Shown here: piece after piece, positions 46,537-53,847 of the stretch
Numbering within the stretch: position 1 is the stretch's first letter
How the letters are laid out: each line of letters opens with the position of its first letter
Source of the DNA: Chloroflexota bacterium
GTDB lineage: Bacteria > Chloroflexota > Anaerolineae > JAAEKA01
Direction of reading: 5' to 3'
NCBI GenBank assembly: GCA_029558955.1
Contig: JAKQCW010000136.1
Coordinates: 1-54,819, forward strand
Length of the DNA stretch: 54,819 nucleotides
Position numbers and translations under genes: made by a program
The notes under the pieces: generated by a model
What the model was told of the DNA's origin: nothing
Database searches by the model: none
What the model saw: the letters and a program-made list of their open reading frames with translations, nothing else

Positions 46537-47643
46537 TCACCCCAACGCCAGATGGCGCAGCCGGGCCGCGGCCAGCCGCTCTGGCAAGATCTCCACCCCG
46601 GCGCCGGGCCCCTCTGGCACGCTGATGGTCGAATCCGCGTTCAATGTGAAGTCGGGCGCGGCGACGTCATGGTGAAAGTAGCGGGCCGAGGCCGAGATGT
46701 CGCCCGGCAGCGTGAAATTGGCCAGGGCGGCCAGGGCCAGGTTGCCCGCGCGGCCGATGTTGGTTTCCAACATGCCGCCGCACCAGACCGGCGCGCCGCG
46801 CGCCATGCACAGGTCGTGAATCGCCTTGGCGGCCGTGAAGCCGCCCACCCGGCCCACCTTGATGTTGATGATCTGGCAGGCGCCGATGTCCAGCGCCCAG
46901 CGCGCGTGCTCCGGCGAGTGGATGCTCTCGTCCAGGCAGATGGGGGTGCGCAGGCGGCGCTGCAAGACCGCGTGATCCACCATGTCGTCGTGGTGCAGCG
47001 GCTGCTCGATCAGCAGCAGGTCGAAGGCGTCCAGCTCAGCCAGCCGCGCCGCGTCGGCCAGGGTGTAGGCCGAGTTGGCGTCCACCTGCAAGGCGAGCTG
47101 GGGCCAGCGTTCCCGCACCGCCCGCACCACCTGCACATCCCAGCCCGGCTTGATCTTGAGCTTGACGCGGGCATAGCCGGCCGCCACGTAGCCTTCCACC
47201 TGGGCCAGCAGCTCGTCCAGCGTCGGCTCGATGCCCACGCTGACGCCGACCGGCACGGCGTTGCGCGCGCCGCCCAGCATGGTCGCCAGCGACACCCCCT
47301 GCGCCCGGCCCAGCAGGTCCCAGACCGCGTTTTCCAGCGCCGCGCGGGCCATGGCGTGGCCGCGCACCCGGCTGAAACGTGGCGCGACCTGCTCAGGCTG
47401 GCTGATCTCCTGGCCCAGCAGGGCCGGCGCCAGAAAATCCGCCAGCACATGCCAGGCCGTGCCGATGGTCTCGTAGGAGTACCAGGGCCCGCTGCCGGAC
47501 ACGCACTCCCCCCAGCCGGTGAGGTCGTCGCTCTCGACCGCCACCAAAATGGCCTCGCGGCTCAGCTCACGGCCAAAGCTGGTCTCGAAAGGATGAACGT
47601 AGGGCAGGCGGATGTGGTGAAGATGGATCTGTTGAATGCGCAT
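46537..47643 (-). CDS. menC: Enolase-superfamily enzyme, OSBS/N-succinylamino acid racemase type
   Basis: 368 residues from the ATG at 47643. Muconate-lactonizing subgroup of the enolase superfamily: the KLKIKPGWD motif (general acid/base Lys), metal ligands in VDANSAY, IEQPLHHDD and LDESIHS, and the second Lys in INIKVGRVGG. The KxKPGWD form is that of o-succinylbenzoate synthase and of N-succinylamino acid racemase, which overlap. No other menaquinone gene is present, while a COG3375-like GNAT gene lies upstream on the same strand; that pairing favours the racemase role, so the symbol is tentative. Confidence 0.82.
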   Translation of the reverse strand: MRIQQIHLHHIRLPYVHPFETSFGRELSREAILVAVESDDLTGWGECVSGSGPWYSYETIGTAWHVLADFLAPALLGQEISQPEQVAPRFSRVRGHAMARAALENAVWDLLGRAQGVSLATMLGGARNAVPVGVSVGIEPTLDELLAQVEGYVAAGYARVKLKIKPGWDVQVVRAVRERWPQLALQVDANSAYTLADAARLAELDAFDLLLIEQPLHHDDMVDHAVLQRRLRTPICLDESIHSPEHARWALDIGACQIINIKVGRVGGFTAAKAIHDLCMARGAPVWCGGMLETNIGRAGNLALAALANFTLPGDISASARYFHHDVAAPDFTLNADSTISVPEGPGAGVEILPERLAAARLRHLALG

Positions 47644-47659
47644 AGGGCCTCGAGGGGGA

Positions 47660-47990
47660 TTCGTAATGCGTAATGCGTAACCCGGAGATCGCGGGAGTCG
47701 TTTCTTAGTCACGGATCACGGCGGAGGAGTTACGGGTCACGGATTACAGGCCACGGGTCACGGATTACAGGTCACGGATTACAGGCTACGGATTACAGGT
47801 TACGGGCTACGGGTCACGGAATACGGGCTACGAGTTACGGGCTACGCATTACGCATTACGCATTACGCATTACGCATTACGCATTACGCATCACGCATCA
47901 CACATCACGCATCACGCATCACGCAACACGCATCACGCATCACGCATCACGCATTACGCATCACGCATCACACATCACGAGTCCGCCTCC
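47660..47990. repeat. Large heptamer array (TTACGNN units) with orientation switch
   Basis: Starts with GTAATGC units (47663-47683), continues with GGATTAC/GGGCTAC/GGTCACG variants (47708-47840) and ends in ~20 units of CATTACG/CATCACG (47838-47984) that run into the stop of the GNAT gene. It fills the whole 331-bp gap between the GNAT and enolase-superfamily genes. Confidence 0.9.
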
Positions 47991-48775
47991 AACACATACG
48001 TCAAAACACCGTCACGGCTGATCAGGTCGTCGACGACGTAGCCTTGGGCGAAGGCTTCCTCGAAGCGCTGACGGGTTTCGAGCCGCCAGCGCAGGGCCAG
48101 CTCCATGTCGGTGGCTTTGATGCTCTGGAAGTTGGCGGGGATTTCGATCAGGAGCTGATCGCCTCTGGCCGCGCCCCCCTCGTTGGGGGAAATGGAGCCA
48201 GAGGTGTCGCCCGGCCCCCCGCCGCCGCGGGAGGGGTTGGGGGCGAGAGCGCGCGTGCGCAGTCGCTCCTCCACCCGCTCACTGCGAATCCACCAGGCCA
48301 CCTCGAAGCGGTCGCTGGGCAGGCCGACATTGATGGCCGCGCGCATCGCGCCGTAAAGGTTGCGGATGTAGGTGGAACAGACCACGCCCAGCTTGTGGAA
48401 GTTCAGCCAGGCGTTGCGCGCCTCCAGCGGATCGAAGGTCCAGGTGATCAGGTCCAGCCCCTGGGCCAGGACATGCTGGCGCTGGGCCAGCTTGAGATGA
48501 TAGCCGACGCTCTGGCCGCGATAGTCGGGGTGGACGCCGGCCATATGCGAGCAATGCTTGAGGCGGCCGTCGGACGTCAGGCCCAGAAAGCCGAAGACAA
48601 AGCCGGCCATGCGGTCGCCGTCGAACGCGCCGAGCAGCAGTCCACCGTGGCGCGGCGGCGTGATCAGCATGTGCAGCGGGACGACATCGACCTCCGGCAC
48701 GCCCCAAGCATCGCGCTGGAGCTGCTCGACGGCCAGGAGCTCATGGTGGGTGGTGAGAGGATGGATGGTGATCAT
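47975..48775 (-). CDS. GNAT N-acyltransferase, COG3375-like
   Basis: 266 residues from the ATG at 48775 (no good ribosome site). GNAT features: HMAGVHPDYRGQSVGYHLKL (acetyl/acyl-CoA loop R/Q-xx-G-x-G/A) and ITWTFDPLEARNAWLNFHKLG, typical of COG3375. Family members occur beside NSAR/OSBS enzymes and are thought to succinylate D-amino acids. Residues ~178-208 (ALAPNPSRGGGGPGD...) are low-complexity and look like an in-frame insertion of a dispersed repeat. The C-terminus (RDGVLTYVLEADS) ends inside the heptamer array. Confidence 0.8.
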   Translation of the reverse strand: MITIHPLTTHHELLAVEQLQRDAWGVPEVDVVPLHMLITPPRHGGLLLGAFDGDRMAGFVFGFLGLTSDGRLKHCSHMAGVHPDYRGQSVGYHLKLAQRQHVLAQGLDLITWTFDPLEARNAWLNFHKLGVVCSTYIRNLYGAMRAAINVGLPSDRFEVAWWIRSERVEERLRTRALAPNPSRGGGGPGDTSGSISPNEGGAARGDQLLIEIPANFQSIKATDMELALRWRLETRQRFEEAFAQGYVVDDLISRDGVLTYVLEADS

Positions 48776-48924
48776 GGAGAGCGCAGAAGAACAAGATGGG
48801 CGAGATATCCATGCGCTGGGCGCCCAACCGTTGATGAGAACGGCGGGCTCGGTCAGGAGACCGGCCCGAGCGGCGATGTTCAAGACCGTATGAATGATGA
48901 AGCGACGGGTGCTATGATACCAGA

Positions 48925-48953
48925 ATTGCCATCTTTTTGGAAAAGATGGCAAT
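48925..48953. promoter_or_regulatory. Perfect 13-bp palindrome between divergent genes
   Basis: ATTGCCATCTTTT - TGG - AAAAGATGGCAAT, no mismatch. It lies between the minus-strand GNAT gene and the plus-strand hydrolase gene, immediately left of the latter's promoter. An operator for a dimeric repressor is the simplest reading; there is no gene end here that needs a terminator. Confidence 0.6.
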
Positions 48954-48966
48954 CGTGAACGCATGG

Positions 48967-48994
48967 TTGCCCACTGGCATGCAATGGCTATAAT
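48967..48994 (+). promoter_or_regulatory. Promoter of the hydrolase lipoprotein gene
   Basis: -35 TTGCCC (48967-48972), 16-bp spacer, perfect -10 TATAAT (48989-48994). It excludes the upstream in-frame starts and supports the ATG at 49017. Confidence 0.7.
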
Positions 48995-49016
48995 CAAGAT
49001 GAAGGGATCAAGGACT

Positions 49017-50483
49017 ATGTCGGGCTATCTGCGATTCTATCGTACCGTCCTGCTTCTGACATTGGCGGCGTGTGCGGCCATTCTCTCCGCCTGCGGCGCG
49101 GTCGATGCGCGGACCATGAGCAATGTGGCGGGGTATCAGGTCCGCAAGAGGTTCCCGCCGCTGCTGGTCTATCGCCAGCCGCCCGCGCCGGCCAGCCTGA
49201 GCGGGACGGTGGTCGATGAGGACGGCCAGCCTATCGCCGGCGCGGTGGTGCTGGTCTCCACGGTGCGCGGCGATGAGGTGCACACCCGCAGCGACGCAGG
49301 GGGCCGCTACCGGCTGGAGGGGATCACGCCCGGCCGCGTTACCCCCATGGCCGGCGCCTGGGGCTTCGACGCGGTGAATGGCGCGACGCGGCGCCTCAGC
49401 CCCGCTCAGCAGCAGGATGGCGTGGACTTCGTTCTGCCCACGCGCCGGCCGCAGCCGGTCCAGCCGGCCGCGCTGGTGATCGGCCGGCCGGTGCAGGAGA
49501 GCTCGCAGTTCCCCGAGCCAATGATCGCCACGCGCATCCCCTTCACCTTCACCCTGGACGGTGTGCGCATCGACAATGGGCAAATCTACCTGCCGGCTGA
49601 GCAGGCTCGGTCGGAGACCGGCCTGAGCAGTGGTGAGGGTGAGCGGGCTCGGTCGGAGACCGGCCTGAGCAGTGGCGAGGCTGGGCAGGCTCGGTCGGAG
49701 ACCGGCCTGAGCAGTGGTGAGGGTGAGCAGGCTCGGTCGGAGACCGGCCTGAGCAGTGGTGAGGCTGGGCAGGCTCGGTCGGAGACCGGCCTGAGCGGAG
49801 TTTCTACCCTGGTTATCATCTATCCCAGCCACCCGCTGAACTGGAACGCGGCCTCGGTGGCGCTGACGGGGGCGGGCAACCCGGTGCTGGCGCTGGGGCC
49901 GCACAGCAGCGCCGGGCTGGATATCGACCAGCATGCGCGCAACTACCGCGCGGCCTTGCAGCTCTGGCAAGGGGGAGAGCTCACGCCGCTGGGCCAGCCT
50001 GACGACCGCTGGGCGGCGCTATCCGGCAGCTTCAGCTCGCTGATCATGTTCAAGGCGCTGCAAGATCTGCCGGCCATGCCGCCGGCTATCGTCGATGTGG
50101 GGGGCATCAGCGACGCGTTTCTGGGCATCCAGGCGCTGTACGATGCGAACCTGGCCATTCCCGCGCCCTATGACAGCGCCGTGGCCGCATTGGGCCGGCC
50201 CGACCGCGACCCGGCCTTCTTCTACGGCTTTTCGCCGGTCTTCTATGCCGACCGGCTGCCGCCCATCTTCATCATCCACACCACCAATGACGAGGTGATC
50301 CCCCACAACCAGGCTGAGGCGCTGGCGGCCGCGCTGGAGGCCGCCGGCGCGGCGCACGAGCTCCTGCTCTACCAAGACACCACCCACTACCTGGACGCCT
50401 ACAACCCCACGCCCGCGACGCGCATGGTGTTGGAACGGGTGCTGAGCTATGTGCGAACTGTGGGGCAGGGGGAGAGCCAGTGA
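49017..50483 (+). CDS. Lipoprotein with carboxypeptidase-regulatory-like and alpha/beta-hydrolase domains
   Basis: 488 residues. The lipobox is AAILSAC (Cys ~27). Residues ~60-140 form a carboxypeptidase-regulatory-like beta domain (LSGTVVDEDGQPIAGAVV...GRYRLEGITPG). The C-terminal half is an S9/esterase-like hydrolase: candidate nucleophile in LSGSFSSLIMF, Asp in TNDEVIPHNQ, His in DTTHYLDAY. The GxSxG consensus is not perfect, so activity is uncertain. Between the domains residues ~195-260 are four and a half copies of a 14-residue repeat (ARSETGLSSGEGEQ) encoded by a 42-bp tandem repeat. Located outside the membrane. Confidence 0.78.
   Translation: MSGYLRFYRTVLLLTLAACAAILSACGAVDARTMSNVAGYQVRKRFPPLLVYRQPPAPASLSGTVVDEDGQPIAGAVVLVSTVRGDEVHTRSDAGGRYRLEGITPGRVTPMAGAWGFDAVNGATRRLSPAQQQDGVDFVLPTRRPQPVQPAALVIGRPVQESSQFPEPMIATRIPFTFTLDGVRIDNGQIYLPAEQARSETGLSSGEGERARSETGLSSGEAGQARSETGLSSGEGEQARSETGLSSGEAGQARSETGLSGVSTLVIIYPSHPLNWNAASVALTGAGNPVLALGPHSSAGLDIDQHARNYRAALQLWQGGELTPLGQPDDRWAALSGSFSSLIMFKALQDLPAMPPAIVDVGGISDAFLGIQALYDANLAIPAPYDSAVAALGRPDRDPAFFYGFSPVFYADRLPPIFIIHTTNDEVIPHNQAEALAAALEAAGAAHELLLYQDTTHYLDAYNPTPATRMVLERVLSYVRTVGQGESQ
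49599..49796 (+). repeat. In-frame 42-bp tandem repeat (4.7 copies)
   Basis: Units start at 49599, 49641, 49683 and 49725, with a 30-bp partial at 49767. The core GGCTCGGTCGGAGACCGGCC is followed by TGAGC and contains the palindromes GGTC/GACC and GCTC/GAGC. Units alternate in their last codons (GEGE versus GEAG), giving an 84-bp higher-order period. It encodes ARSETGLSSGE repeats in the hydrolase lipoprotein. Confidence 0.92.
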
Positions 50484-50850
50484 CGGAGCTCGGCCAGGCA
50501 GGGGCCAACCGATCGCCTCGGGCGTTGCCCGGGCGGCCGGCCCGGTCTTCCTGGCCATGGCGCGACCAGACCTTCAGGGTTCGTTGCTGCTTGGACGCCG
50601 GGCATCTTCACTCGGCGATCTGCCTGGCGTGACCCGGCAAGGGCCACCGCTCAAGCAAGATCAAGCGCCCGGCGCTGATAGCTGAGTAGCAACCAAGGTA
50701 CGCTGGCTGAATTTGCGGCCTGAAGAGGAGTCGAGGCTTTAGCCGGGTCTGCGCGCGCCGCCCCGCCTGAAGGCTCGACTCCAGATTGGAGGCCGCGATG
50801 ATCGGACTTGCTGCCAGCCTCGCAACGGATTTTCCGCGATAGTCACAGGG
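50484..50850. other. Intergenic region with an inverted copy of the 34-bp repeat
   Basis: No supported gene. 50727-50750 is the exact reverse complement of 4022-4045, and a further GGCTCGACTCC follows at 50777. The remainder shows no clear ORF, hairpin or repeat. Confidence 0.6.
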
Positions 50851-50860
50851 TGGATATAAT
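50832..50860 (+). promoter_or_regulatory. Promoter upstream of the small ORF-hicBA group
   Basis: -35 TTCCGC (50832-50837), 17-bp spacer, perfect -10 TATAAT (50855-50860). Confidence 0.6.
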
Positions 50861-50922
50861 CCGTCAGTGGACGGTGGCCGAGTTGGCGATGGTGTGATGT
50901 CTGTCCCATGGAGATCAGAGTG

Positions 50923-51144
50923 ATGCAAAGTGTGGACTTGCCAGTTCAAATCACGGCGTCAGGCTTGTTGCGGGCAATCGCGCAATTGCCTCCCAACGAC
51001 CTGGACCAATTCATGGCTGAAGCCAAGATGCTTCAGATGCGCCAGCGGAGCGAGGCTTCACTACGCACCGTGATCCACAAGCGCTTGTCTGATCACCAGT
51101 TGCAGCAGTTGCGCCGCTCAGACAGGACAGACCACGGCGCCTGA
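50923..51144 (+). CDS. Small conserved hypothetical protein
   Basis: 73 residues from the ATG at 50923 with GGAG 9 nt upstream; an ATG at 50908 would add five residues. The opening MQSVDLPVQITASGLLRAIA followed by LPPNDLDQFMAEA resembles a small helical family common in cyanobacteria and Chloroflexota, usually near toxin-antitoxin or other mobile small genes. The C-terminus is shorter and more charged than I would expect, so it may be a decayed copy. It lies 77 bp before hicB. Confidence 0.6.
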   Translation: MQSVDLPVQITASGLLRAIAQLPPNDLDQFMAEAKMLQMRQRSEASLRTVIHKRLSDHQLQQLRRSDRTDHGA

Positions 51145-51221
51145 TCTTTGAAACGAGCTGCACCTGGAGACCGGTATTGACTGACGAGCATGGGCCTTTT
51201 TCCCACATCATTTGGAGTAAG

Positions 51222-51494
51222 ATGAGAATGAACCGTATCGTTGTGACCCGAGTCGAGATCTTCAGGGAAGACGACACATATGTCGCGCTTTGTCCTGATC
51301 TGGATGTATCCAGCTTCGGCGATACACCTGAACAAGCTAAGTTGTCGCTGCACGAGGCTTTGGAGGGCTTCCTGGAGACATGTGAAGCGCTGGGGACATT
51401 AGAACAAGTGCTTGAAGAGGCTGGCTTTGCCCGCCGCAACGGTAGTTGGCTGGCCCGTCAGCCCATCACAGCCGAATTGCTTCCAATCGGTTGA
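51222..51494 (+). CDS. hicB: HicB-like antitoxin
   Basis: 90 residues from the ATG at 51222 (GGAG 4 nt upstream) or 88 from the ATG at 51228 (10 nt). The HicB fold is clear: VEIFREDDTYVALCPDLDVS and SSFGDTPEQAKLSLHEALEGFL. No DNA-binding C-terminal domain is seen, as in short HicB forms. It would bind and neutralise the HicA product encoded 5 bp downstream. The order antitoxin-toxin is the less common one. Confidence 0.82.
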   Translation: MRMNRIVVTRVEIFREDDTYVALCPDLDVSSFGDTPEQAKLSLHEALEGFLETCEALGTLEQVLEEAGFARRNGSWLARQPITAELLPIG

Positions 51495-51499
51495 GACCG

Positions 51500-51742
51500 G
51501 TGTTGGACTCGCAGAAAATAACGCCAATTCATTACCTTCGACTGGTCAAGGTCTTCGAACTGGATGGATTTACCGTGATGCGACAGAAGGGAGATCATCT
51601 AATCCTGACTAAATCAGGGATAAGCCGTCCTGTCGTGATCAAAACCAGCCCCAGAGATGTGCCAGTCACCCATATCATGACCAATTTACGCACGGCAGGC
51701 ATAAGCCGTGACCGCTATTTTGAACTGCTACAGCGGGTGTAA
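51500..51742 (+). CDS. hicA: HicA-like mRNA interferase toxin
   Basis: 80 residues from a GTG at 51500; a TTG at 51503 is equally possible. The double-stranded RNA-binding-like HicA fold reads KVFELDGFTVMRQKGDHLILT with the key His in GDH, then RPVVIKTSPRDVPVTHIMTNLRTAGIS. HicA cleaves mRNA at the ribosome. The base composition of hicBA is clearly lower in GC than its neighbours, consistent with recent transfer. The chelatase gene starts 39 bp downstream. Confidence 0.8.
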   Translation: MLDSQKITPIHYLRLVKVFELDGFTVMRQKGDHLILTKSGISRPVVIKTSPRDVPVTHIMTNLRTAGISRDRYFELLQRV

Positions 51743-51781
51743 TCCACCGGCTGATCTCCCGCATCGGAGCATATCCACCTC

Positions 51782-52894
51782 ATGTCACGTATCTTCCCCT
51801 TCACCGCTATCGTTGGCCAGGAACGCATGAAGCGCGCCCTGATCCTCAATGCCATCCATCCGCAGATCGGCGGCGTGCTGATCCGCGGCGAACGCGGCAC
51901 GGCCAAGAGCACGGCCGCCCGCGCCCTGGCATTTCTGCTCCCTGAGATCGACGTGGTAGCCGATTGCCACTTCGGCTGCGATCCTGACCTCCCTGCCACC
52001 TATTGCGACGAATGCCGCGTCCGCGTCGAGGCTGGCGAGGTGCTGCCGGTGACCACCCGCCGCACCGGCTTCGTCGATCTGCCGGTCAGCGCCACCGAGG
52101 ACCGCGTCGTCGGCACGCTGGACATCGAAAAGGCAATCCAGCGGGGCGAGCGTCACTTCGAGCCAGGCGTGCTGGCCTCGGCCAACCGCGGCCTGCTTTA
52201 TGTCGATGAAGTTAACCTGCTGGACGATCATGTGGTGGATCTGTTGCTGGACTCGGCCGCCATGGGCGTCAACGTGGTGGAGCGCGAGGGCATCAGCTTC
52301 AGCCACCCGGCCGAGTTCATCCTGGTGGGCACCATGAACCCCGAGGAGGGCGACCTGCGGCCGCAGCTGCTGGATCGCTTCGGCCTGGCCGTAGACATGG
52401 CCGGCATCCACGATCCCAAGCTGCGGGTCGAGATCGTCAAGCGCCGCATCGCCTACGAGCAGGACCCCGACAGCTTCCGCGGCGAGTGGGAGCCGCGGGA
52501 GCATGAGCTGAGCAGCCGCATCCAGCAGGCGCGCGATCTGTTGCCGCTGGTGTCGTACACCGATCGGGACCTCTACGCCATCGCCGCGCTGACCGGCGAC
52601 TTCAAGGTGGACGGCCACCGCGCGGACATCGTGATCCTCAAGGCTGCCCGGGCCCATGCCGCCTACGAGGGCCGCATGGCCATCAGCGACCGCGATATTC
52701 TGCTGGCCGCCGAGCTGGCCCTGCCGCACCGCATGAAGCGCCAGCCCTTCCAGGAGGCTGTGCTGGACCAGGGCCAACTGGAGCAGAAGCTGCGCCAGGC
52801 CCAGGAACAGGCGCGCGCCGAGATGAGCGAAACGGCCAGCATGACCGAGATGGCGGATCCCGCAAAAAAAGCGCCGAGGGGTCCGAATCGGTAG
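51782..52894 (+). CDS. chlI: Chelatase AAA+ subunit (ChlI/BchI-like); zero-frame product of chlI/chlD
   Basis: 370 residues. AAA+ ATPase of class I metal chelatases: Walker A GERGTAKST (36-44), a CHFGCDPDLPATYCDEC insert, Walker B GLLYVDEVNLLDDH and FILVGTMNPEEGDLRPQLLDRFGL with the Arg finger. It powers metal insertion by the large subunit: magnesium in chlorophyll synthesis (ChlH) or cobalt in B12 synthesis (CobN). Near its 3' end lies A_AAA_AAA with a downstream stem; without slippage translation adds AKKAPRGPNR and stops. With a -1 shift it continues into the VWA domain and makes a 688-residue ChlD-like protein (51782-53847). Confidence 0.93.
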   Translation: MSRIFPFTAIVGQERMKRALILNAIHPQIGGVLIRGERGTAKSTAARALAFLLPEIDVVADCHFGCDPDLPATYCDECRVRVEAGEVLPVTTRRTGFVDLPVSATEDRVVGTLDIEKAIQRGERHFEPGVLASANRGLLYVDEVNLLDDHVVDLLLDSAAMGVNVVEREGISFSHPAEFILVGTMNPEEGDLRPQLLDRFGLAVDMAGIHDPKLRVEIVKRRIAYEQDPDSFRGEWEPREHELSSRIQQARDLLPLVSYTDRDLYAIAALTGDFKVDGHRADIVILKAARAHAAYEGRMAISDRDILLAAELALPHRMKRQPFQEAVLDQGQLEQKLRQAQEQARAEMSETASMTEMADPAKKAPRGPNR

Positions 52895-52918
52895 ACTACG
52901 ACAGTCAACCCGGACCCC
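52864..52918 (+). promoter_or_regulatory. Programmed -1 ribosomal frameshift signal in chlI/chlD
   Basis: Slippery heptamer A_AAA_AAA (52864-52870, in the X_XXY_YYZ phase of the zero frame), a 7-nt spacer, then a perfect 8-bp stem GGGGTCCG (52878-52885) / CGGACCCC (52911-52918). The zero-frame stop TAG (52892-52894) lies in the loop. The -1 frame has no stop from 52870 to 53847. Confidence 0.85.
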
Positions 52919-53064
52919 AGTCCTCCGACCCCGCGCCGCAGTCTGACCGGCCAGGGGAACAAAAAGGCAAGGACAAGCCGATCGTCGTCGGCCAGACCTT
53001 CCAGTCCAAACGCCTTGACACGCCGCTGGACAAGCTGGCGCGCCGTCAGGCTGGCCGGCGCAGC

Positions 53065-53847
53065 GTGACCCGCACCGACCGCAAGCGGGGCCGCTACATC
53101 AAGAGCCGGCCCGCGGGCCAGAAGCCGCAGGATATCGCCTTCGACGCCACCATGCGCGAGGCGGCCATTCATCAACGCCAGCGCCACGCCGACGCCCAGG
53201 AGCGCGGCGAGGCGACCATGGCCCTGGAGCTGCGCAAGCACGACTTGCAGCGCAAGGTGCGGGTGCGCCGGGCCAACAACCTGATCCTCTTCGTGGTGGA
53301 TGCCAGTTGGTCCATGGCCGCGGCCGAGCGCATGGAGGCCACCAAGGGCGCGATCATGAGCCTCTTGATGGACGCCTATCAGCGCCGCGACCAGGTGGGG
53401 CTGGTGGTTTTTCAGAAGGAGCGGGCGCGGCTGGTGCTGCCCCCCACATCCAGCGTCGATCTGGCCAGCCGCGCCCTGCGCGAGATTCCGGTGGGAGGGA
53501 AGACGCCGCTGAGCAGCGGGCTGCTGCTGGCCTACCGCATCTGCGAGGGGGCCAGGCGCCGCGATGCCGAGGTGCGGCCGCTGATCATTCTGCTCACCGA
53601 CGGCGCGGGCAATGTCAGCATGACCGGCATGCCGGCCCAGGAGGAAGCCATGCACATCGCCCGCCTGCTGCATCAGGCCAACTTCAACAGCGTGGTGGTC
53701 AACATGGAGCACGCCGCCTTCGACCGCGGGCTGGCCAACGCCCTGGCCGACGCCATGGGAGCGCCCTGTTTCTGCCTGCCAGAGCTGGCGGCCGAAAGCC
53801 TGGTGCGCACAGTGCAGGATGGGCTGCGGCTGGCGGCGGGGCAGTGA
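53065..53847 (+). CDS. chlD: VWA domain of the chelatase medium subunit (ChlD), reached by -1 frameshift
   Basis: The frame is open from the slippery site: 52870-53064 encodes an acidic/Pro-rich linker and VVGQTFQSKRLDTPLDKLAR-RQAGRRS, the standard ChlD lead-in. 53065 is a GTG that automated calls would use as a start, but no ribosome site precedes it. The integrin-I/VWA domain has the MIDAS motif VVDASWSMAA (DxSxS), TRTDRKRGRYIKSRPA before it, and ILLTDGAGN as the later Asp. Medium subunits bridge the ATPase ring and the large chelatase subunit. Full frameshift product: 51782-53847. Confidence 0.88.
   Translation: MTRTDRKRGRYIKSRPAGQKPQDIAFDATMREAAIHQRQRHADAQERGEATMALELRKHDLQRKVRVRRANNLILFVVDASWSMAAAERMEATKGAIMSLLMDAYQRRDQVGLVVFQKERARLVLPPTSSVDLASRALREIPVGGKTPLSSGLLLAYRICEGARRRDAEVRPLIILLTDGAGNVSMTGMPAQEEAMHIARLLHQANFNSVVVNMEHAAFDRGLANALADAMGAPCFCLPELAAESLVRTVQDGLRLAAGQ

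Noticed and set aside
44095..47673. Plus-strand open frame of 1192 codons
   Set aside because: It is antisense to the activator and enolase-superfamily genes, spans two genes and their gap, has an abnormal Gln/His/Arg/Ala composition and no domain. High GC makes long antisense frames.
47660..47990. CRISPR array
   Set aside because: The period is 7 bp with no spacers and no cas genes nearby; these are simple tandem heptamers.
50449..50685. 78-codon plus-strand ORF after the hydrolase gene
   Set aside because: It overlaps the hydrolase 3' end in another frame, has no ribosome site and no recognisable sequence.
52850..52900. Sequencing error as the reason for the chlI/chlD frame change
   Set aside because: Not excluded, since a run of seven A is error-prone, but the correct slippery phase, the 7-nt spacer and the perfect stem around the stop favour a real signal.
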